Below are positions 1 through 8,427 of a stretch of DNA of 64,000 nucleotides, one piece after another. The DNA is from Bacteroidales bacterium. Lineage in GTDB: Bacteria; Bacteroidota; Bacteroidia; Bacteroidales; UBA932. The notes below the pieces were generated by a model that made no database searches, was not told the DNA's origin, and saw nothing but the letters and a program-made list of their open reading frames with translations. Positions within the stretch are counted from its first letter, which is position 1. Each line of letters begins with the position of its first letter. The stretch lies in NCBI GenBank assembly GCA_017400135.1, contig JAFPVJ010000021.1, positions 1 through 64,000 on the forward strand, written 5' to 3'. Both the position numbers and the translations under genes were made by a program.

Positions 1-288
1 CCCTGCCTGGCCGACGAGCGTCTGACCGCCAAGGTGCCGCACATGGGTTGGAACACCCTCGGCAACCTGGACGGCAAGCTGTTTACGGGCCTGAAGGGCG
101 GGGCGGAGGTCTATTTCGTCCACTCCTATTACCCGACGCTCGGGCCTGACACCATTGCGACCTGCCGCCACGGAGAGGTCCTCTTCAGCGCGGCACTTCG
201 TTACGAGAACTTCTATGGCACGCAGTTCCACCCGGAGAAAAGCGGCGCCGTCGGCGAGCAGATCCTGCGTAATTTCCTCAGCCTATGA
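1..288 (+). CDS. hisH: Imidazole glycerol phosphate synthase, glutamine amidotransferase subunit (C-terminal part)
   Basis: The gene enters from the left edge, so only the last 95 codons are visible. HisH hydrolyses glutamine and passes ammonia to HisF in histidine synthesis. The visible part holds the family motif VPHMGWN (residues 12-18 of the fragment) and the class I amidotransferase His-Glu pair in FHPEKS near the C-terminus. The nucleophile Cys would lie outside the window. The stop codon overlaps the hisA start as ATGA, so the two are probably translationally coupled. Placement at the head of hisA-hisF-hisIE supports the call. Confidence 0.95.
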   Translation, partial: PCLADERLTAKVPHMGWNTLGNLDGKLFTGLKGGAEVYFVHSYYPTLGPDTIATCRHGEVLFSAALRYENFYGTQFHPEKSGAVGEQILRNFLSL

Positions 289-1031
289 TCCAGATCGTTC
301 CTGCCATCGACCTGATCGAAGGACGCTGCGTGCGCCTTTCGCAGGGTGATTATGGCCAAAAGAAAGTCTACGACGGCGATCCGGCCGACCTGGCCGCGCG
401 GTTTGCGGACTGCGGGGTCTCGAGGATGCATCTGGTGGACCTCGACGGGGCGAAGGCCGGAAAGCCCTGCAACCTCCGCACGCTGGAACGCATCGCCACG
501 CGTGTCGACGTGGAACTTGAATGGGGCGGCGGCCTGTCCTCGGACACCGCGCTTCGGGACGCCTTCGACGCCGGAGCGACGCAGGCCATCATCGGCAGCG
601 TGGCAGCCCGGGAGCCTTCTGTCTTCCGCGGCTGGCTGCTCGCCTGGGGCGGAGACCGCGTCATCCTGGGCGCCGACGTGCGAGAGGGCCGCATTGCAGT
701 CAAAGGCTGGCTGGAAGAGACTCCCCTGCGCATCGAAGACCTCGTGGCTTCTTTTGAGCCGGACGGGCTGAAGGAATGCATCGTCACCGACATCGGGCGC
801 GACGGGATGCTCGCAGGACCGTCGTTCGACCTCTATCCTCCCCTGCAGGAACGCTTCCTTTCCGTGTCCTTCACCGTCAGCGGCGGCATCTCGTCCATGG
901 ATGACGTGCGCCGCCTGGACACGCTGGGTTTAAGGAAAGTCATCGCCGGCAAGGCGATTTATGAACAGAAGATCAGCCTGAAAGAAATCGAACAATGGTC
1001 GCTAAACGCATCATCCCCTGCCTCGATGTAA
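285..1031 (+). CDS. hisA: ProFAR isomerase (phosphoribosylformimino-5-aminoimidazole carboxamide ribotide isomerase)
   Basis: HisA opens the ribose ring of ProFAR to give PRFAR, the substrate of HisF. The 248-residue length is normal for this TIM barrel. The N-terminal motif VPAIDLIEG supplies the first catalytic Asp (D9), and LGADVREG carries the second barrel-half Asp. VSGGISS near the C-terminus is a phosphate-binding loop. The start ATG overlaps the hisH stop by 4 bases, and the 3' end overlaps hisF by 37 bases, as expected in a tightly packed his operon. The barrel halves resemble each other, as is usual for HisA and HisF. Confidence 0.96.
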   Translation: MIQIVPAIDLIEGRCVRLSQGDYGQKKVYDGDPADLAARFADCGVSRMHLVDLDGAKAGKPCNLRTLERIATRVDVELEWGGGLSSDTALRDAFDAGATQAIIGSVAAREPSVFRGWLLAWGGDRVILGADVREGRIAVKGWLEETPLRIEDLVASFEPDGLKECIVTDIGRDGMLAGPSFDLYPPLQERFLSVSFTVSGGISSMDDVRRLDTLGLRKVIAGKAIYEQKISLKEIEQWSLNASSPASM

Positions 1032-1768
1032 AGGACGGACAGGTCGTCAAGGGCATCAACTTCCTGGGACTCAAGGAGGTTGGGGACGCCGTGGAGATGG
1101 GCCGGAGCTATTCTGAGGAAGGCGCGGACGAACTCGTGTATCTCGACATCAGCGCGACCTTCGAGGGCCGGCGCACCTTTGCCGCCCTTGTCGAGAAGAT
1201 TGCCCGGGAGATCAACATCCCCTTCACCGTAGGCGGCGGGGTTTCGTCGCTGGACGATGCGGCCCGGCTGCTGGATGCGGGGGCGGACAAGGTGTCGGTC
1301 AATTCGGCCGCCATCGCAGACCCGTCGCTGATCAGCCGGCTGGCCTCCCGATACGGCAGCCAGTTTGTCGTCGTCGCCATCGACGCCCGCTGCGTGGACG
1401 CAGCCGACGGCGTCTGCGGGCGCTGGATGGCCACCACCCATGGCGGCCGGGTCCAGACCGACCGCGAACTCTTTTCCTGGGCCAAGGAGGCCCAGGAACG
1501 CGGCGCCGGCGAAATCCTCTTTACCTCGATGGACCATGACGGCACGAAGGCCGGCTATGCCTGCGAGGCGACGGCCCACTTGTGTGAGAGCCTGTCCATC
1601 CCCGTCATCGCTTCCGGTGGCGCCGGAAACGTCTCACACATATTCGATGTGCTGACCCGGGGCAAGGCGGATGCCGCCCTCGCCGCCAGTATCTTCCACT
1701 ATGGAGAAATCCCCATCCCGGCCCTGAAACGCGAACTTGCCGCAGCCGGGATTCCCGTTCGTTTATAA
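995..1768 (+). CDS. hisF: Imidazole glycerol phosphate synthase, cyclase subunit
   Basis: HisF uses PRFAR and ammonia from HisH to make imidazole glycerol phosphate and AICAR. The 257-residue protein is a full TIM barrel. D11 in [11 protein letters not shown] and the Asp in VVAIDAR (near residue 130) match the two catalytic aspartates. The phosphate-binding loops FTVGGGVSS and ASGGAGN are both present. The gene begins inside the end of hisA (37-base overlap) and ends 11 bases before hisIE. Confidence 0.97.
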   Translation: MVAKRIIPCLDVKDGQVVKGINFLGLKEVGDAVEMGRSYSEEGADELVYLDISATFEGRRTFAALVEKIAREINIPFTVGGGVSSLDDAARLLDAGADKVSVNSAAIADPSLISRLASRYGSQFVVVAIDARCVDAADGVCGRWMATTHGGRVQTDRELFSWAKEAQERGAGEILFTSMDHDGTKAGYACEATAHLCESLSIPVIASGGAGNVSHIFDVLTRGKADAALAASIFHYGEIPIPALKRELAAAGIPVRL

Positions 1769-1779
1769 AAGCTATCGAT

Positions 1780-2379
1780 ATGAAATTCAGCGAATTCGAC
1801 TTAAGCAAAAACGCCGACGGCCTGCTGCCGGTCATCGTCCAGGACTCCGTGACCCTCAAGGTCCTGATGCTGGGCTATATGAATGAAGAAGCCTTCGACA
1901 AGACCCTCGCCACAGGTCGGGTATCTTTCTGGTCCCGCAGCCGCCAGGCCCTGTGGACCAAGGGCGAAACCAGCGGAAACTATCTGAACGTCGTGGACAT
2001 GTACCCCGACTGCGACGCCGACACTCTCCTGGTCCGCGCCATCCCTTCCGGCCCCACTTGCCACCGCGGGACGACGGCCTGTTTCGACACTCCCGAGAGC
2101 GAAGGATTCATCCGCACCCTCTCCCAGGTCGTCAAGGGCCGCCACGCCGAGATGCCCGAAGGCTCCTACACGACCAAACTGTTCGTCAAAGGCGTCAAGA
2201 CCATCTCCAAGAAAGTGGGCGAAGAAGCCGTCGAGACCGTGATCGAAGCCGTGGACGGCAACCGTTCCCGCTTCATCTACGAAGCCTCCGACCTCCTCTA
2301 CCACTTGCTGGTGCTATGTGAGGCGATGGATGTCTCGCTGGCGGACCTGGAGTCGGAGCTGGCTTTGCGGCACAAATAG
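1780..2379 (+). CDS. hisI: Bifunctional phosphoribosyl-AMP cyclohydrolase / phosphoribosyl-ATP pyrophosphatase
   Basis: This 199-residue fusion performs steps 2 and 3 of histidine synthesis. Residues 1-105 are the cyclohydrolase domain. D77, D79 and D81 in DCDADTL are the metal-binding aspartates, and C78, C94 and C101 show the zinc-binding spacing of this family. Residues 110-199 are the alpha-helical pyrophosphohydrolase domain with the GEEAVETVIEA helix. The fused HisIE form is common in Bacteroidota. It is the last his gene here, and the next gene (potD) converges on it. Confidence 0.96.
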   Translation: MKFSEFDLSKNADGLLPVIVQDSVTLKVLMLGYMNEEAFDKTLATGRVSFWSRSRQALWTKGETSGNYLNVVDMYPDCDADTLLVRAIPSGPTCHRGTTACFDTPESEGFIRTLSQVVKGRHAEMPEGSYTTKLFVKGVKTISKKVGEEAVETVIEAVDGNRSRFIYEASDLLYHLLVLCEAMDVSLADLESELALRHK

Positions 2380-2383
2380 ACTA

Positions 2384-2425
2384 CGGGCAGGCGGACAATT
2401 ATGAAATTATCGGTTGTCCTCCCAA
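2384..2425. terminator. Possible weak bidirectional hairpin between hisIE and potD
   Basis: The gap between two convergent operons contains a GGACAA ... TTGTCC inverted repeat with an AT-rich loop. There is no clear T-run after it. It could serve both operons, but the evidence is only the small palindrome and its position. Confidence 0.3.
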
Positions 2426-3718
2426 TTACCTGCGACGGGAACTTCTGCGGCGGCGGGCCTTCTTGGTCTTGGACCAGATGCCCAGGGCGGCCATCGCCAG
2501 CAGCGCAAGGACAACGACAATGATCGTGCCAACGTTGGCGTTCTCCCCCTTCACGCGGGACCACATCTCGATCAGCTTGGCCGTGTCATCGCCCCAGTCA
2601 TGCTCGAGCGCGCACACCTCGATGGTCGACTTGTCAGGATACAGGACCGGATCCACGCGGACCGAATCGGCCCCCGGGAAGAAATAACTCACGTCGATCG
2701 GATCCAATTCGTCGTCCACCTGCGACTCCAGCACGGAAATGTCGCCGTTGGCAGACACATAACCCGTCACGTCCATGTTGCGGATCGCGATGTCCGGACG
2801 GCACATGAAATCGATGAAATACGTTGCAGCCTTGACGTTGACGGCATACTTCGGGATCACCCAGCCGTCGAACCAGACATTGCTGCCCTCCTGCGGAACG
2901 ATGTACTTCAGCTCCAGGCCCACCTCGGCGGCCTCTTCGATCGCCCAGACGGCGTCGCCGCTCCAGTTCAGGCTGATCCAGCCCCGCTCGCGGGTCATCT
3001 GGTCCTTGCCGAAATCGGCCTCCCAGCCAGCCACGAGGTCTTTCACCTGTTTCAGGTACGCCTCGACGGCGGCAAGCGACTCATCGGAAGAATCGTGCAT
3101 CAGCTCGTCCAGCGTCACCTTTCCTTCCTGCAGGTCCTTCTGTTTCAGATAGATCAGGACGGGACCGTAGACGTCGCGCGGGGCATCCTTGATGAAGATC
3201 TTGTCGGCGAACTTGGGATTGCGGATGACATCCCAGGTCGAAGCCTCCTCATCGGTGACATACTTGGGATTATACAGGATGCCGGTCGTGCCCCACATGA
3301 AAGCTACGCTGTAATCATTGGCATCGATCGTCGGGTTGATCCTGGCAAACATGTCGCGGATATAGGGCGACTTGTTGTTCTCGATGTAGTTGATCGAATC
3401 CGGCAGCGACGCGAAATCCAGCGGCAGCAGCAGGCCGTTGTTGAGCATGCGCTCGATGATATAGTCGGAGGGGCAGACCACGTCGTAGTCCTCCTTGCCC
3501 TTCTCGATCTTGGAGAGCATGGTCTCATTCACGTCGAAGGTCTGGTAGATGACCTTGATGGTTTCTCCGGTCTGTTCCTGATACCATTCCTCGAATTCGG
3601 GGATGACCGACTCGTCGATGTAGTCGGACCAGTTGTATACTTTGAGAATCTGGCTCCGGTCGGAGCTGCAGGCGCCCAGCATCAGGGCGGCGAGCAGGAG
3701 GCTGGTTAGTTTTTTCAT
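2426..3718 (-). CDS. potD: Spermidine/putrescine ABC transporter substrate-binding lipoprotein with extra C-terminal membrane segment
   Basis: This is the periplasmic polyamine-binding component of the PotABCD transporter. The N-terminus is a lipoprotein signal with lipobox LGAC (C17). The body reads as a PotD-type binding protein (VYNWSDYIDESV near the start, VCPSDYIIERM, MWGTTGILYNP). The 430-residue protein is longer than the ~350 usual for PotD because it ends in a 20-residue hydrophobic stretch (396-415, VGTIIVVVLALLAMAALGIW) followed by a strongly basic tail (416-430). The positive-inside rule would place that tail in the cytoplasm, so both ends would be membrane-anchored. The start overlaps the potC stop as ATGA. 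Confidence 0.93.
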   Translation of the reverse strand: MKKLTSLLLAALMLGACSSDRSQILKVYNWSDYIDESVIPEFEEWYQEQTGETIKVIYQTFDVNETMLSKIEKGKEDYDVVCPSDYIIERMLNNGLLLPLDFASLPDSINYIENNKSPYIRDMFARINPTIDANDYSVAFMWGTTGILYNPKYVTDEEASTWDVIRNPKFADKIFIKDAPRDVYGPVLIYLKQKDLQEGKVTLDELMHDSSDESLAAVEAYLKQVKDLVAGWEADFGKDQMTRERGWISLNWSGDAVWAIEEAAEVGLELKYIVPQEGSNVWFDGWVIPKYAVNVKAATYFIDFMCRPDIAIRNMDVTGYVSANGDISVLESQVDDELDPIDVSYFFPGADSVRVDPVLYPDKSTIEVCALEHDWGDDTAKLIEMWSRVKGENANVGTIIVVVLALLAMAALGIWSKTKKARRRRSSRRR

Positions 3719-4521
3719 TTGCTTTCAGCGAGTTTTTGGGCGCGGGCCTGACGGACATTGATGACAATGAGGAAAATCAGGATCAGCGCGAAGATCAGGG
3801 TCATCAAGGGACGCAGCTCCGGCGTGAGACCGCCCTTGCGTGCGTCGGTATAGATGTAGGTCGAAAGGGTGTCGAGACCGATGGTGCCGCGGGTGAAGAA
3901 GGTCACGGCGAAGTCATCCAGGGACATCGTGAAGGAAAGGATGAAACCGCTGATCATGCCGGGGCGCAGCATCGGTATCATCACCTTGCGCAAGGCCTGG
4001 CCCGGCGTGGCGCCGAGGTCGAGGGCCGCCTCGTAGACGTTGGGATTCATCTGCGTGAGCTTGGGCAGGACGCTGAGCACCACGTAGGGCGTACAGAAGG
4101 TGATGTGCGCCAGGATGACGGTCAGGTAGCCCTGAGACACGCCCAGGAAGACGAAGAGCAGGAAGATCGATACACCCGTGATGATGTCCGGGTTGAGCAT
4201 CGGGATGTTGTTGAGGAACTGGATGGCGTTCTTCCGGCGTCCCTTCAGGTTGTGGATGCCGATGGCGGCGACGGTGCCCAGGAGCGTGGCGACAGTGGCC
4301 GCGGCAAGGGCGATCAGGATCGTGTTCTTCACCGCATCGAGCAGGGACGAACTCCCCTGCATGTTGCCGGTGAACAGGTTCTGGTACAGGCGGGTCGAGA
4401 ACCCCGTCCAGTTACCCAGGACCTTGGACTCCGTGAAGGAGAAGATGGCGATGAATACCAGCGGCGCATAAAGCAGCACCAGCAGGATCCAGATGTAGAC
4501 TTGGGCGAATAACTTTTTCAT
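3715..4521 (-). CDS. potC: Spermidine/putrescine ABC transporter permease, PotC type
   Basis: This is one of two inner-membrane permease subunits of the polyamine importer. It has about six hydrophobic segments and the permease-ATPase coupling loop EAALDLGATPGQAL near residue 165. The start is taken as the ATG at 4521, which shares one base with the potB stop (TGATG). A GTG one codon upstream (4524) is possible but less likely. It lies between potB and potD in the same direction, and its length (268) is normal. Confidence 0.95.
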   Translation of the reverse strand: MKKLFAQVYIWILLVLLYAPLVFIAIFSFTESKVLGNWTGFSTRLYQNLFTGNMQGSSSLLDAVKNTILIALAAATVATLLGTVAAIGIHNLKGRRKNAIQFLNNIPMLNPDIITGVSIFLLFVFLGVSQGYLTVILAHITFCTPYVVLSVLPKLTQMNPNVYEAALDLGATPGQALRKVMIPMLRPGMISGFILSFTMSLDDFAVTFFTRGTIGLDTLSTYIYTDARKGGLTPELRPLMTLIFALILIFLIVINVRQARAQKLAESK

Positions 4522-5294
4522 CACACGATCCCCCTCTCCGCTGTGGACTCATCCTCGCCCTGGAAGAGCGTGGAAATGCCGATGATGATGAGCATGATGA
4601 ACGCGAGCGCCGCACCGTAGTTCCACATCGAGGAGTTGATGTTCTCCTGGATGATGGTACCGAAGAGCTTGATCTTGTTGTTGGTGAGGAACTCCGAGAT
4701 GGCGAAGGTGCTGACCGTGGGCATGAAGACCATCAGGATGCCGCTGGTCACGCCGGGCATCGAGAGCGGTACGGTCACCTTCGTGAAGACCTGGAACGGC
4801 GTTGCGCCGAGATCCTCGGCCGCCTCCGCGTAGGACTTGTCCATCTTGTTGAGCGTGTTGTAGATCGGATAGATCATGAACGGCAGGTAGTCGTAGACCA
4901 TACCGTAGAGGAGCGTGCCCTTGCCGAGGGTGATGCCGAGCATGTTGAAGAGCTCGGCCGTGGCCAACGTCCGCATCAGGGCGTTGATCCACATCGGGAG
5001 GATGAAGAGTACGATGGTGACGGCGCTGCGGTTGAGATTCTTGTTGGCCAGGATCCAGGCCGCCGGATAACCGAGCAGGATGCAGATCGCCGTATTCTCG
5101 ATCGCGACCTCCAGCGACAGGGCGAAGGTACCCAGCGAATCTGAGTCGGAGAAGAACCGGGTGATGTTGGCGAGCGTGAAATGCCCCTGCCCGTCCTGGA
5201 ACGCGTAGATCGCGATCAGGACCAGTGGCAGCACCACGAAGATGATCAGGAACACCAGATAAGGGATGCTCCAGCTGGAACGCTTAATCCTCAT
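4521..5294 (-). CDS. potB: Spermidine/putrescine ABC transporter permease, PotB type
   Basis: This is the second permease subunit of the polyamine importer. At 257 residues it has about six transmembrane stretches, starting with [20 protein letters not shown], and the EAA loop [17 protein letters not shown] that docks on PotA. Its start lies inside the last 11 bases of potA, and its stop touches the potC start, so potA-B-C-D should be translated as one coupled unit. Confidence 0.95.
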   Translation of the reverse strand: MRIKRSSWSIPYLVFLIIFVVLPLVLIAIYAFQDGQGHFTLANITRFFSDSDSLGTFALSLEVAIENTAICILLGYPAAWILANKNLNRSAVTIVLFILPMWINALMRTLATAELFNMLGITLGKGTLLYGMVYDYLPFMIYPIYNTLNKMDKSYAEAAEDLGATPFQVFTKVTVPLSMPGVTSGILMVFMPTVSTFAISEFLTNNKIKLFGTIIQENINSSMWNYGAALAFIMLIIIGISTLFQGEDESTAERGIV

Positions 5295-6675
5295 TCCGCT
5301 TCGTCAGTTTGAAGGCGGACGGGGCGATGGCCACGCCGACCAGGTCTTCCTTGTCCCAGATGTCCTGGGTATCCACGTACAGGTATTCCCCGCAGTCGGT
5401 CAGGATCTGCAGGTGATAATGATCTCCCTTGTAAAGGATGAAGTGGACGTTGCCGCCGGTGACGCCTTCCTCCAAGTGATCCAGGAGATCGACCTGGTCG
5501 AAGGGCACCTCCACACGGATCGCGTCGCCCGCCGAGAAGCCCTCGGGCACGGGGCATTCGAACTCGGCATCCAGGATGGAGATGTGGTTCGCGTCCACCA
5601 CCTCGCCGTCCAGGGTGTTGCAAGTCCGCTCCTTGCGCATCACCTGGATGTCGGAAGGACGGATCAGCAGGCCCACGGTGGAGCCGACCTCGAAGGCGTT
5701 GTAGTCCTGGATCATCAGCTCGTAGCCGCAATCCGTGTCGACGAACATCTCGTAATGCACGCCCTTGAAGGTGCAGGTCCGCACGACGCCGGTGAACTGG
5801 GCGCCCTCCGTGTGAGCCATGATGTATACGTCCTCGGGGCGGATGACTACGTCCACGGGGTTGTTCTCGCCGAAACCCTCGTCCACGCACTCGAACTCGT
5901 GGCCGATGAAGGAGACCTTTCGGTCCTCGATCATCGTGCCGTTGAAGATGTTGCTCTCGCCGATGAAGTCAGCGACGAAGGAGTTGACCGGCTCGTTGTA
6001 GATGTCGGCCGGCGTACCGATCTGCTGGATCTTGCCCTCGTTCATCACGACGACGGTGTCGCTCAGCGTCAGGGCTTCCTCCTGGTCGTGCGTGACGTAG
6101 ATGAAGGTGATGCCCAGCTTGGAGTGCATTTCCTTCAGTTCGATCTGCATGTCCTGGCGCATCTTGTGGTCCAGGGCGGAAAGGGGCTCGTCGAGCAGCA
6201 GCACCCGGGGCTGGTTGACCAGGGCGCGCGCAATCGCGACACGCTGCTGCTGGCCGCCGGACAGAGAGTCCACGTTGCGGTCCTCGTAGTCGCTCATCGA
6301 GACCATCTTCAGCACCTTGCGCACGCGGGCGTCGATCTCCTTCTGAGGGACCTTCGCCAGCTTCAGACCAAAGGCGATGTTGTCATAGACATCCAGGTGC
6401 GGGAAGAGCGCATAACGCTGGAACACCGTATTGAGCGGGCGCTCGTAGGGCGGCATGCCGCTGAGGTCCTTGCCGTCCAGGGTGACACGGCCGCTGTCAG
6501 GGCTGGTGAAACCGCCGATGATGCGGAGCAGCGTGGTCTTGCCGCAGCCGGAAGGGCCCAGCAGGGTCACGAATTCACCGTTCTTGATATACAGGTTGAT
6601 GTCATCGAGGACCACCTTCTCGCCGAAGGCCTTGCAGAGGTGCTCGATGTTGATGATGATGTCGTCCTTGTTCAT
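5284..6675 (-). CDS. potA: Spermidine/putrescine ABC transporter ATP-binding protein
   Basis: This is the ATPase that powers polyamine uptake. Walker A (GPSGCGKTT, near residue 40), the signature LSGGQQQRV, Walker B ([12 protein letters not shown]) and the switch THDQEEA are all intact. The 463-residue protein is longer than E. coli PotA (378). The extra length is in the C-terminal half after residue 235, which looks like an enlarged or duplicated TOBE-type regulatory region. The start ATG overlaps the stop of the upstream outer-membrane protein gene (ATGA). A distantly related substrate (another cationic amine) cannot be ruled out. Confidence 0.93.
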   Translation of the reverse strand: MNKDDIIINIEHLCKAFGEKVVLDDINLYIKNGEFVTLLGPSGCGKTTLLRIIGGFTSPDSGRVTLDGKDLSGMPPYERPLNTVFQRYALFPHLDVYDNIAFGLKLAKVPQKEIDARVRKVLKMVSMSDYEDRNVDSLSGGQQQRVAIARALVNQPRVLLLDEPLSALDHKMRQDMQIELKEMHSKLGITFIYVTHDQEEALTLSDTVVVMNEGKIQQIGTPADIYNEPVNSFVADFIGESNIFNGTMIEDRKVSFIGHEFECVDEGFGENNPVDVVIRPEDVYIMAHTEGAQFTGVVRTCTFKGVHYEMFVDTDCGYELMIQDYNAFEVGSTVGLLIRPSDIQVMRKERTCNTLDGEVVDANHISILDAEFECPVPEGFSAGDAIRVEVPFDQVDLLDHLEEGVTGGNVHFILYKGDHYHLQILTDCGEYLYVDTQDIWDKEDLVGVAIAPSAFKLTKRNED

Positions 6676-7736
6676 TTCGCGCGACGGTTCAGGAGGGTTT
6701 GGGTAAGCGGGAAGTTATAGGTGATGCCGGCGCCCCAGAAGAAGCCGTCCAGGTTGTTCATGCCAGCCAGGGCATGGATACGCAGGTCATCCTTCTCCGG
6801 AAGGGGGTAGAAGTTCAGGAAGAGACCGCCGGAGAGGTACTGATCAGGAATCTGGAAGAGGTCCTCCGCGACATGGAAGTAGATCTGCGAAGTCTCGAAA
6901 ACACCCCTGGCGCCGATTTCCATCCAGTCGAGGGGCCGCCAGTTCAGGCGTCCGACCACGTTGTGCCCGCTATTGGCAGGATAGAAGGGGCCCTTGTCAC
7001 CGGCGCCCGGCGCATTGGCGAACGGGCTGGCGATACGATAGATATAATCCAGGCCCAGGCTGAAATTGTCGGTAATGTCGAACTGGTTGCCCGCAGAGAG
7101 GAGCCAGAGCTTGTCACCCCAGGAATAGGGTACGGGATAGTCATAATCGATGCCGCTGACGCTCCAGATCGAGGACCAGGGGCCGTGCTCGCCCACCCAC
7201 TCCAGGTTGTAGCTCAGCAGTCCGTCTTCAAACGGTTTACCGGAGAACGGCGAGGAAAGAACCTGCACCATGAATTCGTCGGACTCGGAAGGAAGCACGT
7301 ACTTCACGCCGCCACCGTACTGGTAGACCTGCGCGTTGTTCCAAAAATTGGAGCACAACTGCCAGTACTGGTCATAATCGTAGGCGTCGGTCTCGAATCC
7401 GCCGGTACGGATGTAATCCTTGCCGGCGATGATGTGCCAGTTGCCCAGATCCAGCGAAAGCCAGCCCCAGAGGCACCAGTCCAGCTCATCGGCACGCAAA
7501 GTGTTGGCATACAGCGACCGGGGGTCGTCGTTTGCCCAGAGATTGCAGACGGAGTAGGAAAGGTGTTCGCCAAGGCTGCCTTCCAGAAGCGTGTATACGT
7601 AGGGAGAAACCGGGTAGGCGTCAACGCGGGTGATAATTGACAACTCAGGGAGATTGTTGACCGACTGGGCTTCCTGGCCGAAGGCCGGAGAGCATAAAAG
7701 CGCGCATACGGTCATGAGCGACAATAATCTCTTCAT
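6672..7736 (-). CDS. Putative outer-membrane beta-barrel (porin-like) protein, first gene of the pot operon
   Basis: The 354-residue protein has a signal peptide ending near AFG-QE (residues 20-21). It then shows alternating hydrophobic and polar strands rich in Tyr, Trp and Gly (such as [41 protein letters not shown]), typical of an outer-membrane barrel. The sequence resembles phosphate-selective porin-like and other small Bacteroidota barrels, but I cannot name a family. It lacks the usual terminal aromatic residue. The last strand ([10 protein letters not shown]) is followed by about 12 residues ending in RRAK. It is translationally coupled to potA, which suggests an outer-membrane channel for the same substrate. 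That role is an inference. Confidence 0.7.
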   Translation of the reverse strand: MKRLLSLMTVCALLCSPAFGQEAQSVNNLPELSIITRVDAYPVSPYVYTLLEGSLGEHLSYSVCNLWANDDPRSLYANTLRADELDWCLWGWLSLDLGNWHIIAGKDYIRTGGFETDAYDYDQYWQLCSNFWNNAQVYQYGGGVKYVLPSESDEFMVQVLSSPFSGKPFEDGLLSYNLEWVGEHGPWSSIWSVSGIDYDYPVPYSWGDKLWLLSAGNQFDITDNFSLGLDYIYRIASPFANAPGAGDKGPFYPANSGHNVVGRLNWRPLDWMEIGARGVFETSQIYFHVAEDLFQIPDQYLSGGLFLNFYPLPEKDDLRIHALAGMNNLDGFFWGAGITYNFPLTQTLLNRRAK

Positions 7737-7788
7737 TCTCTTCTGGAAATATGTAAGTCCTTAACGCATAAAATGATGTTAGTAACTG

Positions 7789-7796
7789 CAAATGTA
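7789..7796 (-). promoter_or_regulatory. Bacteroidota -7 element for the barrel-potABCD operon
   Basis: On the minus strand this reads TACATTTG, an exact match to the TAnnTTTG -7 consensus. It lies about 53 bases upstream of the first start codon. No convincing -33 TTTG was seen at the right distance. Confidence 0.5.
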
Positions 7797-7833
7797 ACAA
7801 TTATTTTTAACGCGCGAGACGTATTTCCGTTTT

Positions 7834-7866
7834 TTTGCGTTTTTAATACAGAATATCCTATATTTG
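7834..7866 (+). promoter_or_regulatory. Bacteroidota promoter (TTTG -N21- TATATTTG) for the lipoprotein/rSAM operon
   Basis: TTTG at 7834-7837 and TATATTTG at 7859-7866 match both halves of the Bacteroidota primary-sigma promoter with a 21-base spacer. The downstream ATG begins only 10 bases after the -7 element, so the expected transcript has almost no 5' leader. Confidence 0.65.
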
Positions 7867-7875
7867 CGATTGGTT

Positions 7876-8421
7876 ATGAAACAGAAAGCCCGTCATTTGA
7901 TCAACCTGCTGCTCGGCGCCCTGCTGGGCATGCTGGGATTCTCGTCCTGCGAAGGCATTACGATTGACTTACGTACGCGCAGCGGAGACAATGGTGGCAA
8001 CGGTATGTTCAATGGAGGCGGATCCTATGCCATGTACGGTCAGCCGACCGTCCGCTGGCAAGCCTCCGGCAAGGTGACCGATTCCAACGGGAAGGCCATC
8101 AAAGGGATCCGCGTCGCCGTCCGGGCGCATAAGCACATGGCCAACACGCCTAACGTCATCTATGACCAGAACGACTGGTATTATGACGATACGCTCTATA
8201 CCGATTCCGACGGACAATACAAGCTGGATAAACGCCTCACCAGTTTCGCGGGTCCGGACGACGTAACCATCGTTTTCGAGGACGTCGACGGATTGTTGAA
8301 CGGCGGAAGGTTCGCTTCCCAGACGGCCACACCCAAGATCACGCAGACAGAGAAGGGTGACAATGCCTGGTACGGCGGGGCTTACGCCGCCGAAGCCAAC
8401 GTCAAACTTAAAAAGCAATAA
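7876..8421 (+). CDS. Radical SAM-associated putative lipoprotein (rSAM/lipoprotein system)
   Basis: This 181-residue protein has a lipoprotein signal with lipobox GFSSC (C25). A Gly/Asn-rich stretch (residues 38-50) ends in a conserved-looking MYGQP motif, and then a beta-sandwich region begins with GKVTDSNGKAIKGIRVAV. This matches my memory of the Bacteroidota lipoprotein family that always lies beside a dedicated radical SAM enzyme. The ATG at 7876 is chosen because an in-frame TTG at 7864 lies inside the promoter. It lies 6 bases before the radical SAM gene, so the pair is one operon. The role is unknown, and the protein is the presumed substrate or partner of the enzyme. Confidence 0.8.
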   Translation: MKQKARHLINLLLGALLGMLGFSSCEGITIDLRTRSGDNGGNGMFNGGGSYAMYGQPTVRWQASGKVTDSNGKAIKGIRVAVRAHKHMANTPNVIYDQNDWYYDDTLYTDSDGQYKLDKRLTSFAGPDDVTIVFEDVDGLLNGGRFASQTATPKITQTEKGDNAWYGGAYAAEANVKLKKQ

Positions 8422-8427
8422 TCCACC

